The notes under the pieces: generated by a model
Database searches by the model: none
What the model was told of the DNA's origin: nothing
What the model saw: the letters and a program-made list of their open reading frames with translations, nothing else
Shown: one piece after another, positions 8,653 to 18,785 of the stretch
Position numbering within the stretch: position 1 is the stretch's first letter
Layout of the letters: each line of letters starts with the position of its first letter
From: Brevibacillus sp.
GTDB taxonomy: Bacteria; Bacillota; Bacilli; Brevibacillales; Brevibacillaceae
DNA: 54,619 bases
Direction of reading: 5' to 3'
Assembly (NCBI GenBank): GCA_029240815.1
Contig: JARDZO010000004.1
Coordinates: 1 to 54,619 of the forward strand
Position numbers and translations under genes: made by a program

Positions 8653-11028
8653 ATGAAGGCAGTGATCATGGCTGGCGGTAAAGGAACCCGTCTGCGCCCC
8701 TTGACATCCCACACTCCAAAACCGATGGTGCCTCTGTTAAATCGGCCTTGCATGGAGTACACCATCGATCTGTTAAAAAAGCACGGAATTACGGAAATTG
8801 CCGTAACGCTGCAATATATGCCGGAAGCCATTCGCAATGAATTCGGTGACGGGTCGCGGTATGGTGTGTCTCTGGTCTACTTTGAAGAGACGACTCCCCT
8901 CGGTACGGCAGGCAGCGTAAAAAACTGCGCGGATTTTCTCGATGAACGGTTTATCGTCATCAGCGGCGATACATTGACAGACATTGATCTATCAGCGGCT
9001 ATTCGCTTTCACGAAGAAAGGAATGCACTTGCGACGCTGATTTTGACACAAGTCGAGACGCCATTGGAATTCGGGGTGGTGATGACCGACGAAAACGGAC
9101 TTATTAATCGCTTTTTGGAAAAGCCGACCTGGGCTGAGGTGTTCAGTGACACGGTTAACACGGGGATGTACGTATGCGAGCCAGAGGTGCTCTCTTATAT
9201 AGAAAATGATCGGGAAGTAGATTTCAGCAAGGAAGTGTTTCCCTTCTTCTTACGCGAAGGCAAACCGTTGTACGGCTATGCCGCCGAAGGGTATTGGTCG
9301 GATATTGGATCGCTGGAAGTCTACCGCCAAGCACAATTTGATTTGCTGGACGGTAAAGTTCAATTGGAGATCAAAGCGCAGGAGATCGCTCCCCGTATCT
9401 TCTTGGAGAGTCATGTGCGCATTGATTCTTCCGTGAGACTGGAAGGGCCTGTTTACATCGGAGAAAACGTACATTTGCAGGCCGGTGTCGCAATCGGCGC
9501 TTATTCGGTTCTCGGTACCAATACGGTCGTATCCACTGGTACGAAGCTCTTCCAGGCGATCATTTGGGAGAACACGATGGTGGGAAAAAAGACGGAAATT
9601 ACCGGAACCACGATTTGCCGCAATGTCCGAATCGGGGAGTCCGTCATGTTGGGGGAAGGAGCCGTCATCGGTAACAATTGTCGGCTATCGTCCAAGTCGA
9701 TTGTGAAAGCAGGCGTCAAAATATGGCCAGACAAAGAAATCGGGGAGAGTGCCACGGTCACGACTTCCCTCATTTACGGAACGAAACAGTCGAAAAATTT
9801 GTTTGGCACATATGGGATAAAAGGCATCGGGAATGTGGAAATCACACCAGAATTCGTCACTCGACTCGCGGCTTCCTATGCGTATTTGCTGCAAACAGGC
9901 AGTCGGATAGCACTTTCGGCATGCTCGCATCCGTTTGCCCAGCTGCTCAAGCACAGCATCATGACGAGTCTCTGCTCGTCCGGGATTGATACTGTCGACT
10001 TTGGCATCGGCAATTCGCCGTTAATGCGATACGGTGTGCGCAGTTTGCAGTGCGTGGGAGGCATCCATATTTATATGGCAGAGCCGGTGGAGGAAAAAGA
10101 GATCGTCATCCAGTTTGTCGATCATGATGGTTTGCCGGTATCGCGGGATATGGAGAGAAAAATTGAAAATGCGTATTGGCAGGAGACCTATGTGCGTACG
10201 CTGCATCATTTGGGTGAGCTTCATGTGGAGCACCAAGTGCAAGAGGCGTATTTGCGTGCCTTAGCAGACCGAGTCGATGTGACGAGCATTCAACGCCAGC
10301 GCTTCCAACTGCTGGTGGAGTGCGAGCCTCGATTCATGCCGGCATTTTTGGCTCCCCTCTTTCATTCACTGGGTGTGACCGTCCATTATGGTGCGATCCA
10401 GGAAGGAGTCAGCAAACACGGCGCTGACCTCGGAGTTCGACTGGACAAAAATGGCGAGCAATTGGCGCTGTTCTCGGATCATGGAGAGAAATTGTCAGCT
10501 GAGCAGCTTCTCGCCCTCCAGCTATTGGCTTGCAGTGGTATTCACAGCAAAATCGGCCTACCGGTCAGTGCCCCTATGGAGCTGGAGCACCTTGCCCAGC
10601 TGTTGCAGTTGGAGGTCGTCCGGACCAAGGTAGCCCCGCGCGCGATGATGGAAGTCGCAGCAGAAGAACGTTTCCATCCGATGTTTGATGCTGCGTATAG
10701 TCTGTTGCGCATTCTCTCCTATCTGGCGAGAGAAGAAAAGCCGCTCAGTGTTCTGCTCGCGCTTTTGCCCGCCTGCCATATGGAGAAAAAGATTGTGTTT
10801 TGCCCATGGGGTTCCAAAGGAAAAGTGATGCGAAAAATGCTGGAAGAAAACAAAGGGAAATTGTTAGAGCTGGTAGACGGGATCAAGGTGTACGACGCCA
10901 ATGGCTGGGTATTGATCTTGCCAGATACGGAAGATTCACACGTAAAAGTCATTTCCCAGGGAGCTACAGCAGAGACAGCTGCGACGCTCGCCTCTTCTTA
11001 TGCGAAGCGCATCGCGGAATATCAATAA
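8653..11028 (+). CDS. NDP-sugar pyrophosphorylase fused to a degenerate phosphohexomutase domain
   Basis: 791 aa in three parts. Residues 1 to about 235: nucleotidyltransferase ([44 protein letters not shown]). About 250-375: left-handed beta-helix with hexapeptide repeats. About 385-791: phosphohexomutase-like, but the place of the catalytic TASHNP loop reads [10 protein letters not shown] (about 473), so the phosphoserine is missing. It should form an NDP-hexose from hexose-1-phosphate and NTP; by family, GDP-mannose or ADP/UDP-glucose are options. The mutase-like domain may be structural or regulatory. RBS AAGGAGG. An active mutase follows two genes later. Confidence 0.85.
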   Translation: MKAVIMAGGKGTRLRPLTSHTPKPMVPLLNRPCMEYTIDLLKKHGITEIAVTLQYMPEAIRNEFGDGSRYGVSLVYFEETTPLGTAGSVKNCADFLDERFIVISGDTLTDIDLSAAIRFHEERNALATLILTQVETPLEFGVVMTDENGLINRFLEKPTWAEVFSDTVNTGMYVCEPEVLSYIENDREVDFSKEVFPFFLREGKPLYGYAAEGYWSDIGSLEVYRQAQFDLLDGKVQLEIKAQEIAPRIFLESHVRIDSSVRLEGPVYIGENVHLQAGVAIGAYSVLGTNTVVSTGTKLFQAIIWENTMVGKKTEITGTTICRNVRIGESVMLGEGAVIGNNCRLSSKSIVKAGVKIWPDKEIGESATVTTSLIYGTKQSKNLFGTYGIKGIGNVEITPEFVTRLAASYAYLLQTGSRIALSACSHPFAQLLKHSIMTSLCSSGIDTVDFGIGNSPLMRYGVRSLQCVGGIHIYMAEPVEEKEIVIQFVDHDGLPVSRDMERKIENAYWQETYVRTLHHLGELHVEHQVQEAYLRALADRVDVTSIQRQRFQLLVECEPRFMPAFLAPLFHSLGVTVHYGAIQEGVSKHGADLGVRLDKNGEQLALFSDHGEKLSAEQLLALQLLACSGIHSKIGLPVSAPMELEHLAQLLQLEVVRTKVAPRAMMEVAAEERFHPMFDAAYSLLRILSYLAREEKPLSVLLALLPACHMEKKIVFCPWGSKGKVMRKMLEENKGKLLELVDGIKVYDANGWVLILPDTEDSHVKVISQGATAETAATLASSYAKRIAEYQ

Positions 11029-11041
11029 AGGACGTGAAGGC

Positions 11042-13003
11042 ATGCCGAGACCGCTCGTGGTCGGAAACGGAAGACTGCTGATCAACTTTGACGACAGGCT
11101 TCACATGCGCGATCTCTATTATCCATATGTGGGGCAACTGAATCATGTAGGCGGACACTTCAGCAAGCTGGGCGTGTGGATACAGGGGCGATTTTCCTGG
11201 CTGGATGAGGACGGGTGGAAGCGTACGCTCGGTTACAGCAAGGAATCTCTCGTGACAGACGTCCACGCTCATCATGAGGGCTTGGGCCTCTCCCTGCGGA
11301 TCTCGGACGGTGTGCATCAGCGAGATCCGATTTACTTAAAGAAAATTAGAGTGCGCAACCTTACCGGTGAAGCGAGGGAAGTGCGGTTGTTTTTCAACCA
11401 TGATCTCAGCATCAATGAAACAGAAGTGGGAGATACCGCCGTCTACGACCCGATGCTGCGCACGGTGTACCACTATAAACGCAATGTGTACATCATGGTT
11501 AACGGCAAGACGCCAGAGGGTGGTATCGATCAGTACAGTGTCGGTATCAAGCGATTCAACTATGCCGAAGGGACCTGGCGAGACGCGGAGGATGGCATAT
11601 TATCGGGTAATCCGATTGCTCAAGGGTCCGTAGATAGCACGATTTCTTTTCGGTTGATGCTCGAGCCACAAGGAGAAAAATCCCTTGATTACTGGATGTG
11701 CATTGGCGATTCCTATGATGCCGTCAAAGCGTTGAATCAATACGTCCTGGAAAGCGATCCGGAACGATTGCTGAACCGCGTCGGGGTGTATTGGCAGCGC
11801 TGGGTGAACAAGGAAGAGCGGGATTTTGCTGATTTGCCTGCGGAGGTCATTGAACTTTACAAGACGAGCTTGCTGCTGGTGCGGACCCAAATTGACCACA
11901 ACGGAGCGATATTGGCCGCCAACGATTCTGATATCCTGCAGTTCAATCGCGATCATTACAGCTACATGTGGCCGCGAGATGGAGCCTTGATCGCATGCGC
12001 TATGGCCAAGGCTGGCTACACAGGGACAGTCGCTCCTTTTTTTCGCTTTTGTGCCGACGCACTAAACGAGGAAGGGTATCTGCTGCACAAGTACAATCCG
12101 GATGGTTCCGTAGGCTCTAGCTGGCATCCGTATGTGGTAGACGAAGAAATTCAGCTTCCCATTCAGGAGGATGAGACAGCGCTTGTTCTCCACGCTTTGT
12201 GGGAGCAGTACAAGAGTGGAAAGCAGCTGGAGGATTGTCAGGCATTGTACCCGACGCTCGTTCGTCCAGCTGCACGCTTTTTGCTCCAATATGTAGATCC
12301 CGTCTATCAGCTTCCCAAGCCGAGCTATGACTTGTGGGAGGAACGCAGAGGAATCTTCACCTTTACCAGCGCGACTGTTTTTGCCGGTCTGAAGGCAGCG
12401 GCTCGTTTCGCACAGTTGTTCGGGGACGATCGTCGCTACAAGCGTTATGACGAGGGTGCCGAGCGTATCCGGGAAGCGATGCTTGCTCATCTGTACGATC
12501 CGGAAATCGGCAGGTTTTTACGTGGAATCTACATCCGCCAAGATGGTCGTGTGGAAAAGGATTTTACGGTGGAAAGCAGTTTGTTTTCTGTTTTTGCCTT
12601 GGACGTTCTGCCTGTGGAAGATCCCCGAGTGACTAGCACGATGGAAGCCGTAAAGCGCGGTTTGCGGGTGGACACTGAAATTGGAGGCTTTGCGCGCTAT
12701 CAGGGAGACTATTATTTCAAGAAATCGCACGATACAGCCAAGGTACCGGGCAATCCGTGGATCATTTGCACGTTGTGGGTAGCGGATTGGGAGATAGCCA
12801 AGGCGCGTTCAATGGAGGAGCTGCAGGAGCCGAAAAACAGGCTGTCCTGGGTCGTGCGCCATGCGCTGCAAAGCGGGGTGCTGTCTGAACAGCTCGATCC
12901 GTACACAGGCGCTCCCGTATCTGTCGCACCATTGACTTGGTCGCATGCTACGTATGTCGCGACCGTATTGCGTTATTTGGAGAAGGTGAACGAGCTGCGG
13001 TAA
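11042..13003 (+). CDS. Glycoside hydrolase family 15 (glucoamylase-like)
   Basis: 653 aa, GH15 with an N-terminal beta-sandwich (about 1-270) and a C-terminal (alpha/alpha)6 barrel. Family marks: SYMWPRDGALI at about 307, DLWEERRGIFTFTSA at about 430 holding the general acid Glu, and SEQLDPYTGAP at about 615 holding the general base Glu. No signal peptide, so it acts in the cytoplasm, releasing glucose from alpha-glucans or cleaving a disaccharide such as trehalose, as some bacterial GH15 enzymes do. ATG 11042 replaces an upstream in-frame ATG that lies inside the preceding gene; the intergenic gap is 13 nt. Confidence 0.87.
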   Translation: MPRPLVVGNGRLLINFDDRLHMRDLYYPYVGQLNHVGGHFSKLGVWIQGRFSWLDEDGWKRTLGYSKESLVTDVHAHHEGLGLSLRISDGVHQRDPIYLKKIRVRNLTGEAREVRLFFNHDLSINETEVGDTAVYDPMLRTVYHYKRNVYIMVNGKTPEGGIDQYSVGIKRFNYAEGTWRDAEDGILSGNPIAQGSVDSTISFRLMLEPQGEKSLDYWMCIGDSYDAVKALNQYVLESDPERLLNRVGVYWQRWVNKEERDFADLPAEVIELYKTSLLLVRTQIDHNGAILAANDSDILQFNRDHYSYMWPRDGALIACAMAKAGYTGTVAPFFRFCADALNEEGYLLHKYNPDGSVGSSWHPYVVDEEIQLPIQEDETALVLHALWEQYKSGKQLEDCQALYPTLVRPAARFLLQYVDPVYQLPKPSYDLWEERRGIFTFTSATVFAGLKAAARFAQLFGDDRRYKRYDEGAERIREAMLAHLYDPEIGRFLRGIYIRQDGRVEKDFTVESSLFSVFALDVLPVEDPRVTSTMEAVKRGLRVDTEIGGFARYQGDYYFKKSHDTAKVPGNPWIICTLWVADWEIAKARSMEELQEPKNRLSWVVRHALQSGVLSEQLDPYTGAPVSVAPLTWSHATYVATVLRYLEKVNELR

Positions 13004-13020
13004 CGAGAGGAGAGAACAAG

Positions 13021-14445
13021 ATGGGAGCGATCCGTTTCGGCACGGATGGTTGGCGCGCTATTGTGGCTGACGAATTTACAATGGAAAATGTGCGGATTGT
13101 CGCACAGGCGATAGCCTGCTATACGATAGAAATGGAGCAGCAGGAGCAAGCAATCCTCGTTGGTCACGACACCCGCTTTTTGGGGCGGCGATTCGCGGAG
13201 GAAGTCGTCCGTGTATTAACAGCAAATCAAATCCGTACGTACCTTGTGAATGAAGCGGCGCCAACCCCTGCCGTAGCCTTTGGCGTCAAACATTTTGCCG
13301 CAAGCGGTGCCGTCATGATCACTGCCAGTCACAATCCGCCCGAATACAACGGGATGAAGTACATTCCGCATTACGCAGGTCCTGCTACTCCTGTGATCAC
13401 GAAGAGGCTCGAGGAATGGATTGCGAGAATTCAGCAATCAGGGGAAGTGCGGACGATGTCGCTGGCAGAGGCGACAGCTCGCAAAATGCTGCAAGTCATC
13501 GTTTTGCGCCCGCACTACGAAGCCCATCTTCGCAGACTGGTCAACATGGACGCACTGCGTAATAGCACTCTCGAAGTCGTTGTTGACGCGATGCACGGAG
13601 CTGGCTTGGGATACGTAAGCGGGCTGTTGACCGAGGCTGGAGTCAAAAACGTGGGTATTCGCGAGACACCAGATGCAGCGTTTGGGGGTGGTTTGCCTGA
13701 GCCAAACGACAAGCACCTTGCTCTGTTAAAGAATGAAGTAATCAGCCGCGGGGCATCACTCGGGCTAGCCAATGACGGGGATGCCGATCGCTTTGGTGTC
13801 GTAGACCGCTTCGGACAGTACATCCCTCCCAACGACGTTCTCGTGCTCCTGACCTATCACCTCATCAAAAACCGTAAGCTTACAGGGAGAATTGTCCGCA
13901 CCGTGGCAACGACGCATTTGCTGGACAGAATGGCCGAAGAGTATGGACTTGAACTGGTAGAAACGCCAGTAGGCTTCAAATACATCGGGGAGCACATGCT
14001 GAAGGGGGACGTCCTGATTGGGGGCGAAGAGAGTGGAGGAGCGAGCATTCTCGGTCACATCCCGGAAAAGGATGGCGTCCTGATCAACTTGCTGCTGGCC
14101 GAAATGTGTGCGGTCGAAGAGAAGGGGATAGATCAGATTTTGCGGGACGTTTACGATCTGTTTGGCGAGTTGTTTCATACACGTTTGGATATTCAGCTTC
14201 CGGAAAAGGATCGGTGGATGAACGAGATGCTGGCATTCCCACCAACACAGATAGGACCTTATCAAGTTCGGGAGGTCAATCGATTGGACGGGATCAAGCT
14301 CGTACTCGAAGGCGGGCAGTGGGTATTGATTCGACCTTCCGGCACGGAGCCGCTCATTCGCATTTATTGCGAAGCGGCGAGTGCAACCGCCCTGGAAAAG
14401 TTGAAAGACTCCATCCGCGATTGGTTTTTGGAGGTTAATGTGTGA
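13021..14445 (+). CDS. Phosphoglucomutase/phosphomannomutase
   Basis: 474 aa, full-length alpha-D-phosphohexomutase interconverting hexose 6- and 1-phosphates. All sites are intact: FGTDGWRA at the N-terminus, GHDTR, TASHNP with the phosphoserine at about 103, metal loop DGDADRFG at about 252, sugar loop GGEESGG, phosphate loop RPSGTEP at about 438. ATG 13021 with RBS AGAGGAGAG 17 nt after the GH15 stop; an earlier in-frame ATG is inside GH15. It would supply hexose-1-phosphate to the pyrophosphorylase of the same operon. A terminator follows. Confidence 0.92.
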   Translation: MGAIRFGTDGWRAIVADEFTMENVRIVAQAIACYTIEMEQQEQAILVGHDTRFLGRRFAEEVVRVLTANQIRTYLVNEAAPTPAVAFGVKHFAASGAVMITASHNPPEYNGMKYIPHYAGPATPVITKRLEEWIARIQQSGEVRTMSLAEATARKMLQVIVLRPHYEAHLRRLVNMDALRNSTLEVVVDAMHGAGLGYVSGLLTEAGVKNVGIRETPDAAFGGGLPEPNDKHLALLKNEVISRGASLGLANDGDADRFGVVDRFGQYIPPNDVLVLLTYHLIKNRKLTGRIVRTVATTHLLDRMAEEYGLELVETPVGFKYIGEHMLKGDVLIGGEESGGASILGHIPEKDGVLINLLLAEMCAVEEKGIDQILRDVYDLFGELFHTRLDIQLPEKDRWMNEMLAFPPTQIGPYQVREVNRLDGIKLVLEGGQWVLIRPSGTEPLIRIYCEAASATALEKLKDSIRDWFLEVNV

Positions 14446-14454
14446 GAAATGGAG

Positions 14455-14492
14455 AAGAACCCGCTGAATTTGCGTGGTTCTTTCTTTTTTTT
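14455..14492 (+). terminator. Terminator of the alpha-glucan operon
   Basis: AAGAACC (14455-14461) pairs with GGTTCTT (14476-14482), with an inner CGC/GCG, followed by a run of eight T interrupted near its start by one C. Confidence 0.85.
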
Positions 14493-14553
14493 GAAATTGC
14501 CTTTTGCTAGAATCAAAGAGTAGAAGTCGCTGACGAAGAAGAGATGAGGTCCT

Positions 14554-15195
14554 ATGCATATTGATCAACACGTGCTGAAAAGTTTTTTACAGGAGGTCAA
14601 GGTCGAAAGTCAATCGCCTGATGATCCTGTCGTAGTCTTGCATACACCCTACCCGTGGGAATTGGTCGGAACGGGCAATTATGCCGCTGTGTTTGCCCAT
14701 CCCGATTATCCGAGCCTGGTGATCAAGCTGTATGCGCCAGGGCGCCCAGGCTGGGAACAAGAAGTGGATGTGTATCGCAGGCTGGGAGAGACCCGTTCAT
14801 TTCCGATCTGCTATCATTCAGAGGAAGGCTACTTGGTGCTCAAACGGATCAATGGCATTTCTTTGTTTGACTGTATTCGCTTTGGTATTCCGATCTTGCC
14901 TCAAGTCATAGAGGACGTAGAAGAAGCACTTTTGGAGGCCAGGAGGAAAGGGCTGTTTCCCCACGATGTTCACGGGAAAAATGTGCTGATGGATCAAGGC
15001 CGGGGATATTTGATTGATGTCTCGGATTATTACAAAAATATCCCAGACAGCAAATGGAAGGATTTACGTAAGGCGTATTACCGCATTTACCTTCCATTCT
15101 TGAAGGATCGAGGGTGGAAATTCCCGCTTTGGGTACTGGATGCCGTTCGCAAAGGTTACCGATGGTATAAAAAGGGGAAGCGCTTGTTCAAGTAA
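14554..15195 (+). CDS. Small protein-kinase-like protein (YrzF/RIO-like)
   Basis: 213 aa with a reduced protein-kinase fold: glycine-rich GTGNYAAVFAHP (about 47), ATP-site lysine in LVIKLYAPG (about 66), a catalytic loop HDVHGKNVLMD (about 138) in HxDxxxxN form, and IDVSDY in place of DFG. The C-terminus is lysine-rich. The pattern resembles the small Bacillus YrzF-type kinases and lipopolysaccharide/RIO kinases. Substrate unknown. Start ATG 14554 has GATGAGG upstream. It stands between the glucan operon terminator and lspA. Confidence 0.7.
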   Translation: MHIDQHVLKSFLQEVKVESQSPDDPVVVLHTPYPWELVGTGNYAAVFAHPDYPSLVIKLYAPGRPGWEQEVDVYRRLGETRSFPICYHSEEGYLVLKRINGISLFDCIRFGIPILPQVIEDVEEALLEARRKGLFPHDVHGKNVLMDQGRGYLIDVSDYYKNIPDSKWKDLRKAYYRIYLPFLKDRGWKFPLWVLDAVRKGYRWYKKGKRLFK

Positions 15196-15267
15196 TACCA
15201 CTGTGGTAAAATGTACATTTGACATTGTGTCGCAGGCTGATCGAGTCAGACGAAGGAGGATATCCCA

Positions 15268-15717
15268 TTGTATTATCTCATTGCTGCAATCATTATCGCG
15301 CTTGATCAGTGGACCAAGCAGCTGGTTGTCAAACATATGGAACGAGGAGAATCGATTCCTCTCCTTGCAGACGTTTTTCATCTTACGTCCCATCGGAATA
15401 TGGGAGCTGCATTCGGGATTTTGCAAAATCAACGTTGGTTATTTATCGTCATTACGCTTGCCGTTGTGATCGGGATCGTCTATTCCCTTATTCGGATCGG
15501 GAAGAAACAGCCGCGCGTGTCGTTGGCTCTGTCGCTCGTACTGGGCGGAGCAGTCGGAAATTTCATCGATCGTGCGGCAACAGGCCAAGTCGTGGATTTT
15601 CTGGACTTTACGCTGATCAATTTTCCGATTTTCAACGTGGCTGACATGGCCATTACGATTGGTGTTGCGATTTTGCTATTAGATGTATTGCTCGAAGGAA
15701 GAAAGAATTCTCGGTAA
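15268..15717 (+). CDS. lspA: Lipoprotein signal peptidase (signal peptidase II)
   Basis: 149 aa membrane aspartic protease that removes the signal peptide of diacylglyceryl-prolipoproteins. Four hydrophobic segments are visible. The catalytic pair is in GNFIDRA (D101) and NVADMAI (D126). The start is TTG 15268, supported by AAGGAGG at 15252-15258 and the normal family N-terminus YYLIAAIIIALDQWTK. It precedes an RluA-type pseudouridine synthase and pyrR, the Bacillus order. Confidence 0.96.
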   Translation: MYYLIAAIIIALDQWTKQLVVKHMERGESIPLLADVFHLTSHRNMGAAFGILQNQRWLFIVITLAVVIGIVYSLIRIGKKQPRVSLALSLVLGGAVGNFIDRAATGQVVDFLDFTLINFPIFNVADMAITIGVAILLLDVLLEGRKNSR

Positions 15718-15781
15718 TGGAAACAACCATTTTCGATGATACTAGCGTTAGTTTGGACAGTAATTTGATGAGGAGACTTAC

Positions 15782-16711
15782 ATGAACGACACGCAATTAT
15801 TTGAACGTTACGATTGGGCGGCAGATTCTACGGACAACAGCGAACGGATCGACAAATACATTACCCAGCAAAACGAGGATTGGTCCCGCTCGCAGGTACA
15901 GGCGTGGATCAAGGAAGGTCGCGTCACTGTCAATGGAGAAGCCGTAAAAAACAACTACAAGCTGCAAGAGGACGACGAAATCACTTTGCGAGTCCCGCCG
16001 CCAAAGGAAATGGCAATCCAACCGGAGTCCATGCCTTTGAACATCGTGTATGAAGACTCGGATGTCGTTGTCGTCAACAAGCCTCGTGGTCTGGTGGTGC
16101 ACCCTGCGCCGGGTCATTACAGCGGGACACTGGTGAATGGACTTCTCGCGCATTGCAAAGATTTGTCGGGTATCAACGGCGTATTGCGTCCGGGTATTGT
16201 GCATCGCATCGACAAGGATACGTCCGGCCTCTTGATGGTCGCCAAAAATGACAGGGCGCACATGGGTCTTGCGGAACAGCTAAAGGAGCATACCGTCAAT
16301 CGTACGTACGTAGCGATTGTTCACGGCGTGATTCCACACGAAATGGGTACCATCGATGCTCCCATTGGACGCGATCCCAAGAATCGTCAGCAGATGGCCG
16401 TCGTATTTGAGAACAGCAAGCCGGCCGTGACGCACTTTATCGTTTTGGAGCGTTTCAAAGAGTATACGATGGTAGAACTCAAGCTGGAAACGGGGCGGAC
16501 GCATCAGATTCGCGTCCACATGAAATACATCGGGTACCCGTTGGCGGGTGACCCTAAATACGGGATGAAGAATACATTGGAGCTGGATGGTCAGGCGTTG
16601 CATGCCAAGACACTGGGCTTTATGCATCCGAGGACAGGGGAGCACCTGGAATTTGAGGCTCCACTCCCCCAAGATCTGACAGATGTCATTCAATTCCTCA
16701 AGCAAGCGTAG
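15782..16711 (+). CDS. ylyB: RluA-family 23S rRNA pseudouridine synthase
   Basis: 309 aa. An N-terminal S4 RNA-binding domain (about 20-75: RIDKYI...SRSQVQAWIKEGRVTVNG) precedes the catalytic domain with HRIDKDTSGLLM; D144 is the catalytic aspartate. RTHQIRVHM and GDPKYG are also present. RluD-type enzymes modify 23S rRNA helix 69, but the exact target here is inferred. Position between lspA and pyrR matches B. subtilis ylyB. Confidence 0.93.
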   Translation: MNDTQLFERYDWAADSTDNSERIDKYITQQNEDWSRSQVQAWIKEGRVTVNGEAVKNNYKLQEDDEITLRVPPPKEMAIQPESMPLNIVYEDSDVVVVNKPRGLVVHPAPGHYSGTLVNGLLAHCKDLSGINGVLRPGIVHRIDKDTSGLLMVAKNDRAHMGLAEQLKEHTVNRTYVAIVHGVIPHEMGTIDAPIGRDPKNRQQMAVVFENSKPAVTHFIVLERFKEYTMVELKLETGRTHQIRVHMKYIGYPLAGDPKYGMKNTLELDGQALHAKTLGFMHPRTGEHLEFEAPLPQDLTDVIQFLKQA

Positions 16712-16726
16712 AGACGGGGTGTTCGG

Positions 16727-17131
16727 ATGTTAAAAAAGCTGGCGCATGTGACGCTGTATGTGCGTGACTGCGAAGAAGCGCTGCGTTTTTATACGGAAAA
16801 ACTCGGCTTTGAAAAACGAATGGACTCTAGGATGGACGATGGTTCCCGTTGGCTCACCATTGGGTTGCCTGATCAGGAGCTTGAAATCGTCTTGCACGAT
16901 CCTACGCATTGGCACCGGGAAGAGGTAGCGGAGGAGATGCTGTCTCTCGTCGGGAAAAATCCTATGTGGGTATGGCAGACGGATGACTTTGCTGCTACCT
17001 ATGAAGCATTCCGTCGAAATGGCGTGACGTTTCTTAACGAGCCACAAGATGTCATGTACGGGACCGAAGCTGTTTTTACGGACCTCTACGGAAATCAATA
17101 TTTGCTGCTGCAGCCAGTATCCTTCTCCTAA
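16727..17131 (+). CDS. VOC/glyoxalase-family protein
   Basis: 134 aa, a single vicinal-oxygen-chelate unit: KLAHVTLYVRDCEEALRFYT at the start and VFTDLYGNQYLLLQP at the end. A histidine near the N-terminus and a glutamate in ELEIVLHD could bind metal. Substrate unknown; such proteins range from dioxygenases to antibiotic-binding proteins. It starts 15 nt after the pseudouridine synthase stop and is followed by a terminator. Confidence 0.8.
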   Translation: MLKKLAHVTLYVRDCEEALRFYTEKLGFEKRMDSRMDDGSRWLTIGLPDQELEIVLHDPTHWHREEVAEEMLSLVGKNPMWVWQTDDFAATYEAFRRNGVTFLNEPQDVMYGTEAVFTDLYGNQYLLLQPVSFS

Positions 17132-17154
17132 TTACATAAACGATGGAGGATTGG

Positions 17155-17199
17155 AAAACGCTAGGGAAGATAGGTCATATCTTTTCCTTGGCGTTTTTT
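17155..17199 (+). terminator. Intrinsic terminator after the VOC gene
   Basis: AAAACGC (17155-17161) pairs with GCGTTTT (17191-17197) around inner AGG/CCT and AAGAT/ATCTT pairs, running into six T. Confidence 0.8.
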
Positions 17200-17305
17200 C
17201 TTTACCTGCGGAAAATCCGGGTTTTCTTTCGCGATCGTTTGTCCACGAGTGGGCACCGTTAGCGGTTTTCTTATGATCTAATCAAAATAGGAGGAGGAGA
17301 TTACT

Positions 17306-18667
17306 ATGCGGAAAAGATGGAGGTCATGGACGAGTGTCGTAGGCATCGCAGCCATGCTTGCGGCGGGTGGAGGGCAAGTGGTGCAAGCACAGGAACAGAC
17401 AGAACAGCCTGTGCGGGTAAGCCAAGAAGCGGTGCCTGCCAAGATTGCCTTTACCAACCAGGATCATCTCTGGCTGTTAGATGGTCAGACCAAGGGGGCC
17501 CAGCCAAAGCAAGTCGAGACGGATGGGTTAGCAGAGATCGTCGGTTGGTCAGCGGATGGGGAATGGCTGTTGTTCTTGAAATTTAAAAGGAATGACACCT
17601 ATTCTGCACCGGGTTATTTATGGGCAGTCAAGGCTGACGGAATCGGAGCGATCCAAGTGGATGATCGACCCATCATGGATCAACCGAAGTGGTCTCCTGT
17701 CGACCGGCAGATTGCTTTTTTCGTAAATACAGGGAGTGCAGAAGATCCCAAGCCTTCATTCGTTGTCAAAGAAATAAAAGAGAACAAGGCAAATGAGGTG
17801 CATAGCACAAAGGACGTCGACTTTGTTGATTTTTCGTGGATGCCGGACGGAAAGCAATTTCTGGTATCGACATCAGCAGCAAAGGATCGTGCCATGACGC
17901 TCCGTGTGCGAGATCTTGGGGGGAAAACAGTAGCGACCTATCCTCTTGCAGCACCGCCCAATGTGGATGAAGGGATTTACGCTTGGGCTGCGAGAGCGAT
18001 GGCCATCTCACCGGACGGCGCGCACGTGGGCTATTATTTGCAGTACAACTCAGCCTCTCTCTCAGCAGATGGTGTTCCGATTCAGCTCTTTGACTTGAGC
18101 CAATCCAAAAAGAAGCCAATGGAGTTGGGGACGGGATTGATGAACTCGCAATGGCTTCGTTGGTCGCCGGACGGAAAGAAGCTTGCTTTTATCGATGGAG
18201 TAGATCGGATGGCGACCTACAACAAGCACTTGAAGCTCGCTGACCCAAGCGGCAAGGTTGTGTCGGATAGCCCGGAGGACAGCGTAGACACAATCCCTGT
18301 ATGGACGACAACAGCTCCGTATTCCTTATTCTTCACTCGTGGAAAGGGAACGGAATACCACTATGATCCGAAGAAAGTGATGGTGCCAGGTCAACGGATC
18401 TGGCAGCAGCCAGCCGGTGCGTCAGCCAAACAAATCACCCAAGGGACCATGCTTACAGCCGACTATTTTCCTTATCCATCACCTGATGGAAAGCTACTGC
18501 TTTTTGTGCGAGTAGATCAAGCGCTCCGAGGGTCCCTGTACTTGTCAGCGCAAGGGAAAGAAACGGAATTGCTGCGGTTTGTGACTGGCGATATCGGCTA
18601 CTATGCAAACTACTTGCCGCAATGGATCAGTGTGTATTGGACAAGTGAACCTGCACCGAATAAATAG
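17306..18667 (+). CDS. Secreted TolB-like beta-propeller protein
   Basis: 453 aa. A signal peptide is clear (MRKRWRSWTSVVGIAAMLAA...VQAQE), with cleavage expected near residue 28-30. The rest contains repeated PDGK/SPDG blocks such as WSADGEWLLF, WMPDGKQFLV, ISPDGAHVGY, WSPDGKKLAF and PSPDGKLLLF, typical of TolB/WD40-like beta-propellers. No catalytic motif is seen; a binding or scaffold role outside the membrane is likely. RBS AGGAGGAGG before ATG 17306. After the stop only a weak hairpin (GCTCG 18689-18693 with CGAGC 18699-18703) precedes the pyr promoter. Confidence 0.75.
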   Translation: MRKRWRSWTSVVGIAAMLAAGGGQVVQAQEQTEQPVRVSQEAVPAKIAFTNQDHLWLLDGQTKGAQPKQVETDGLAEIVGWSADGEWLLFLKFKRNDTYSAPGYLWAVKADGIGAIQVDDRPIMDQPKWSPVDRQIAFFVNTGSAEDPKPSFVVKEIKENKANEVHSTKDVDFVDFSWMPDGKQFLVSTSAAKDRAMTLRVRDLGGKTVATYPLAAPPNVDEGIYAWAARAMAISPDGAHVGYYLQYNSASLSADGVPIQLFDLSQSKKKPMELGTGLMNSQWLRWSPDGKKLAFIDGVDRMATYNKHLKLADPSGKVVSDSPEDSVDTIPVWTTTAPYSLFFTRGKGTEYHYDPKKVMVPGQRIWQQPAGASAKQITQGTMLTADYFPYPSPDGKLLLFVRVDQALRGSLYLSAQGKETELLRFVTGDIGYYANYLPQWISVYWTSEPAPNK

Positions 18668-18785
18668 GGGACACAATCCTTATGACGAGCTCGGATTTCG
18701 AGCATGAGACTATTTGATTTTTAGTGCAAGTAAACAAGAAGGATACGTTGAATAAAAATCTTTGCAGAAAATGTCCCATTTTGCA

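Noticed and set aside
12937..13020. Upstream start extending the phosphohexomutase
   Set aside because: It overlaps the end of the GH15 gene, while ATG 13021 has a good RBS and the conserved FGTDGWRA start.
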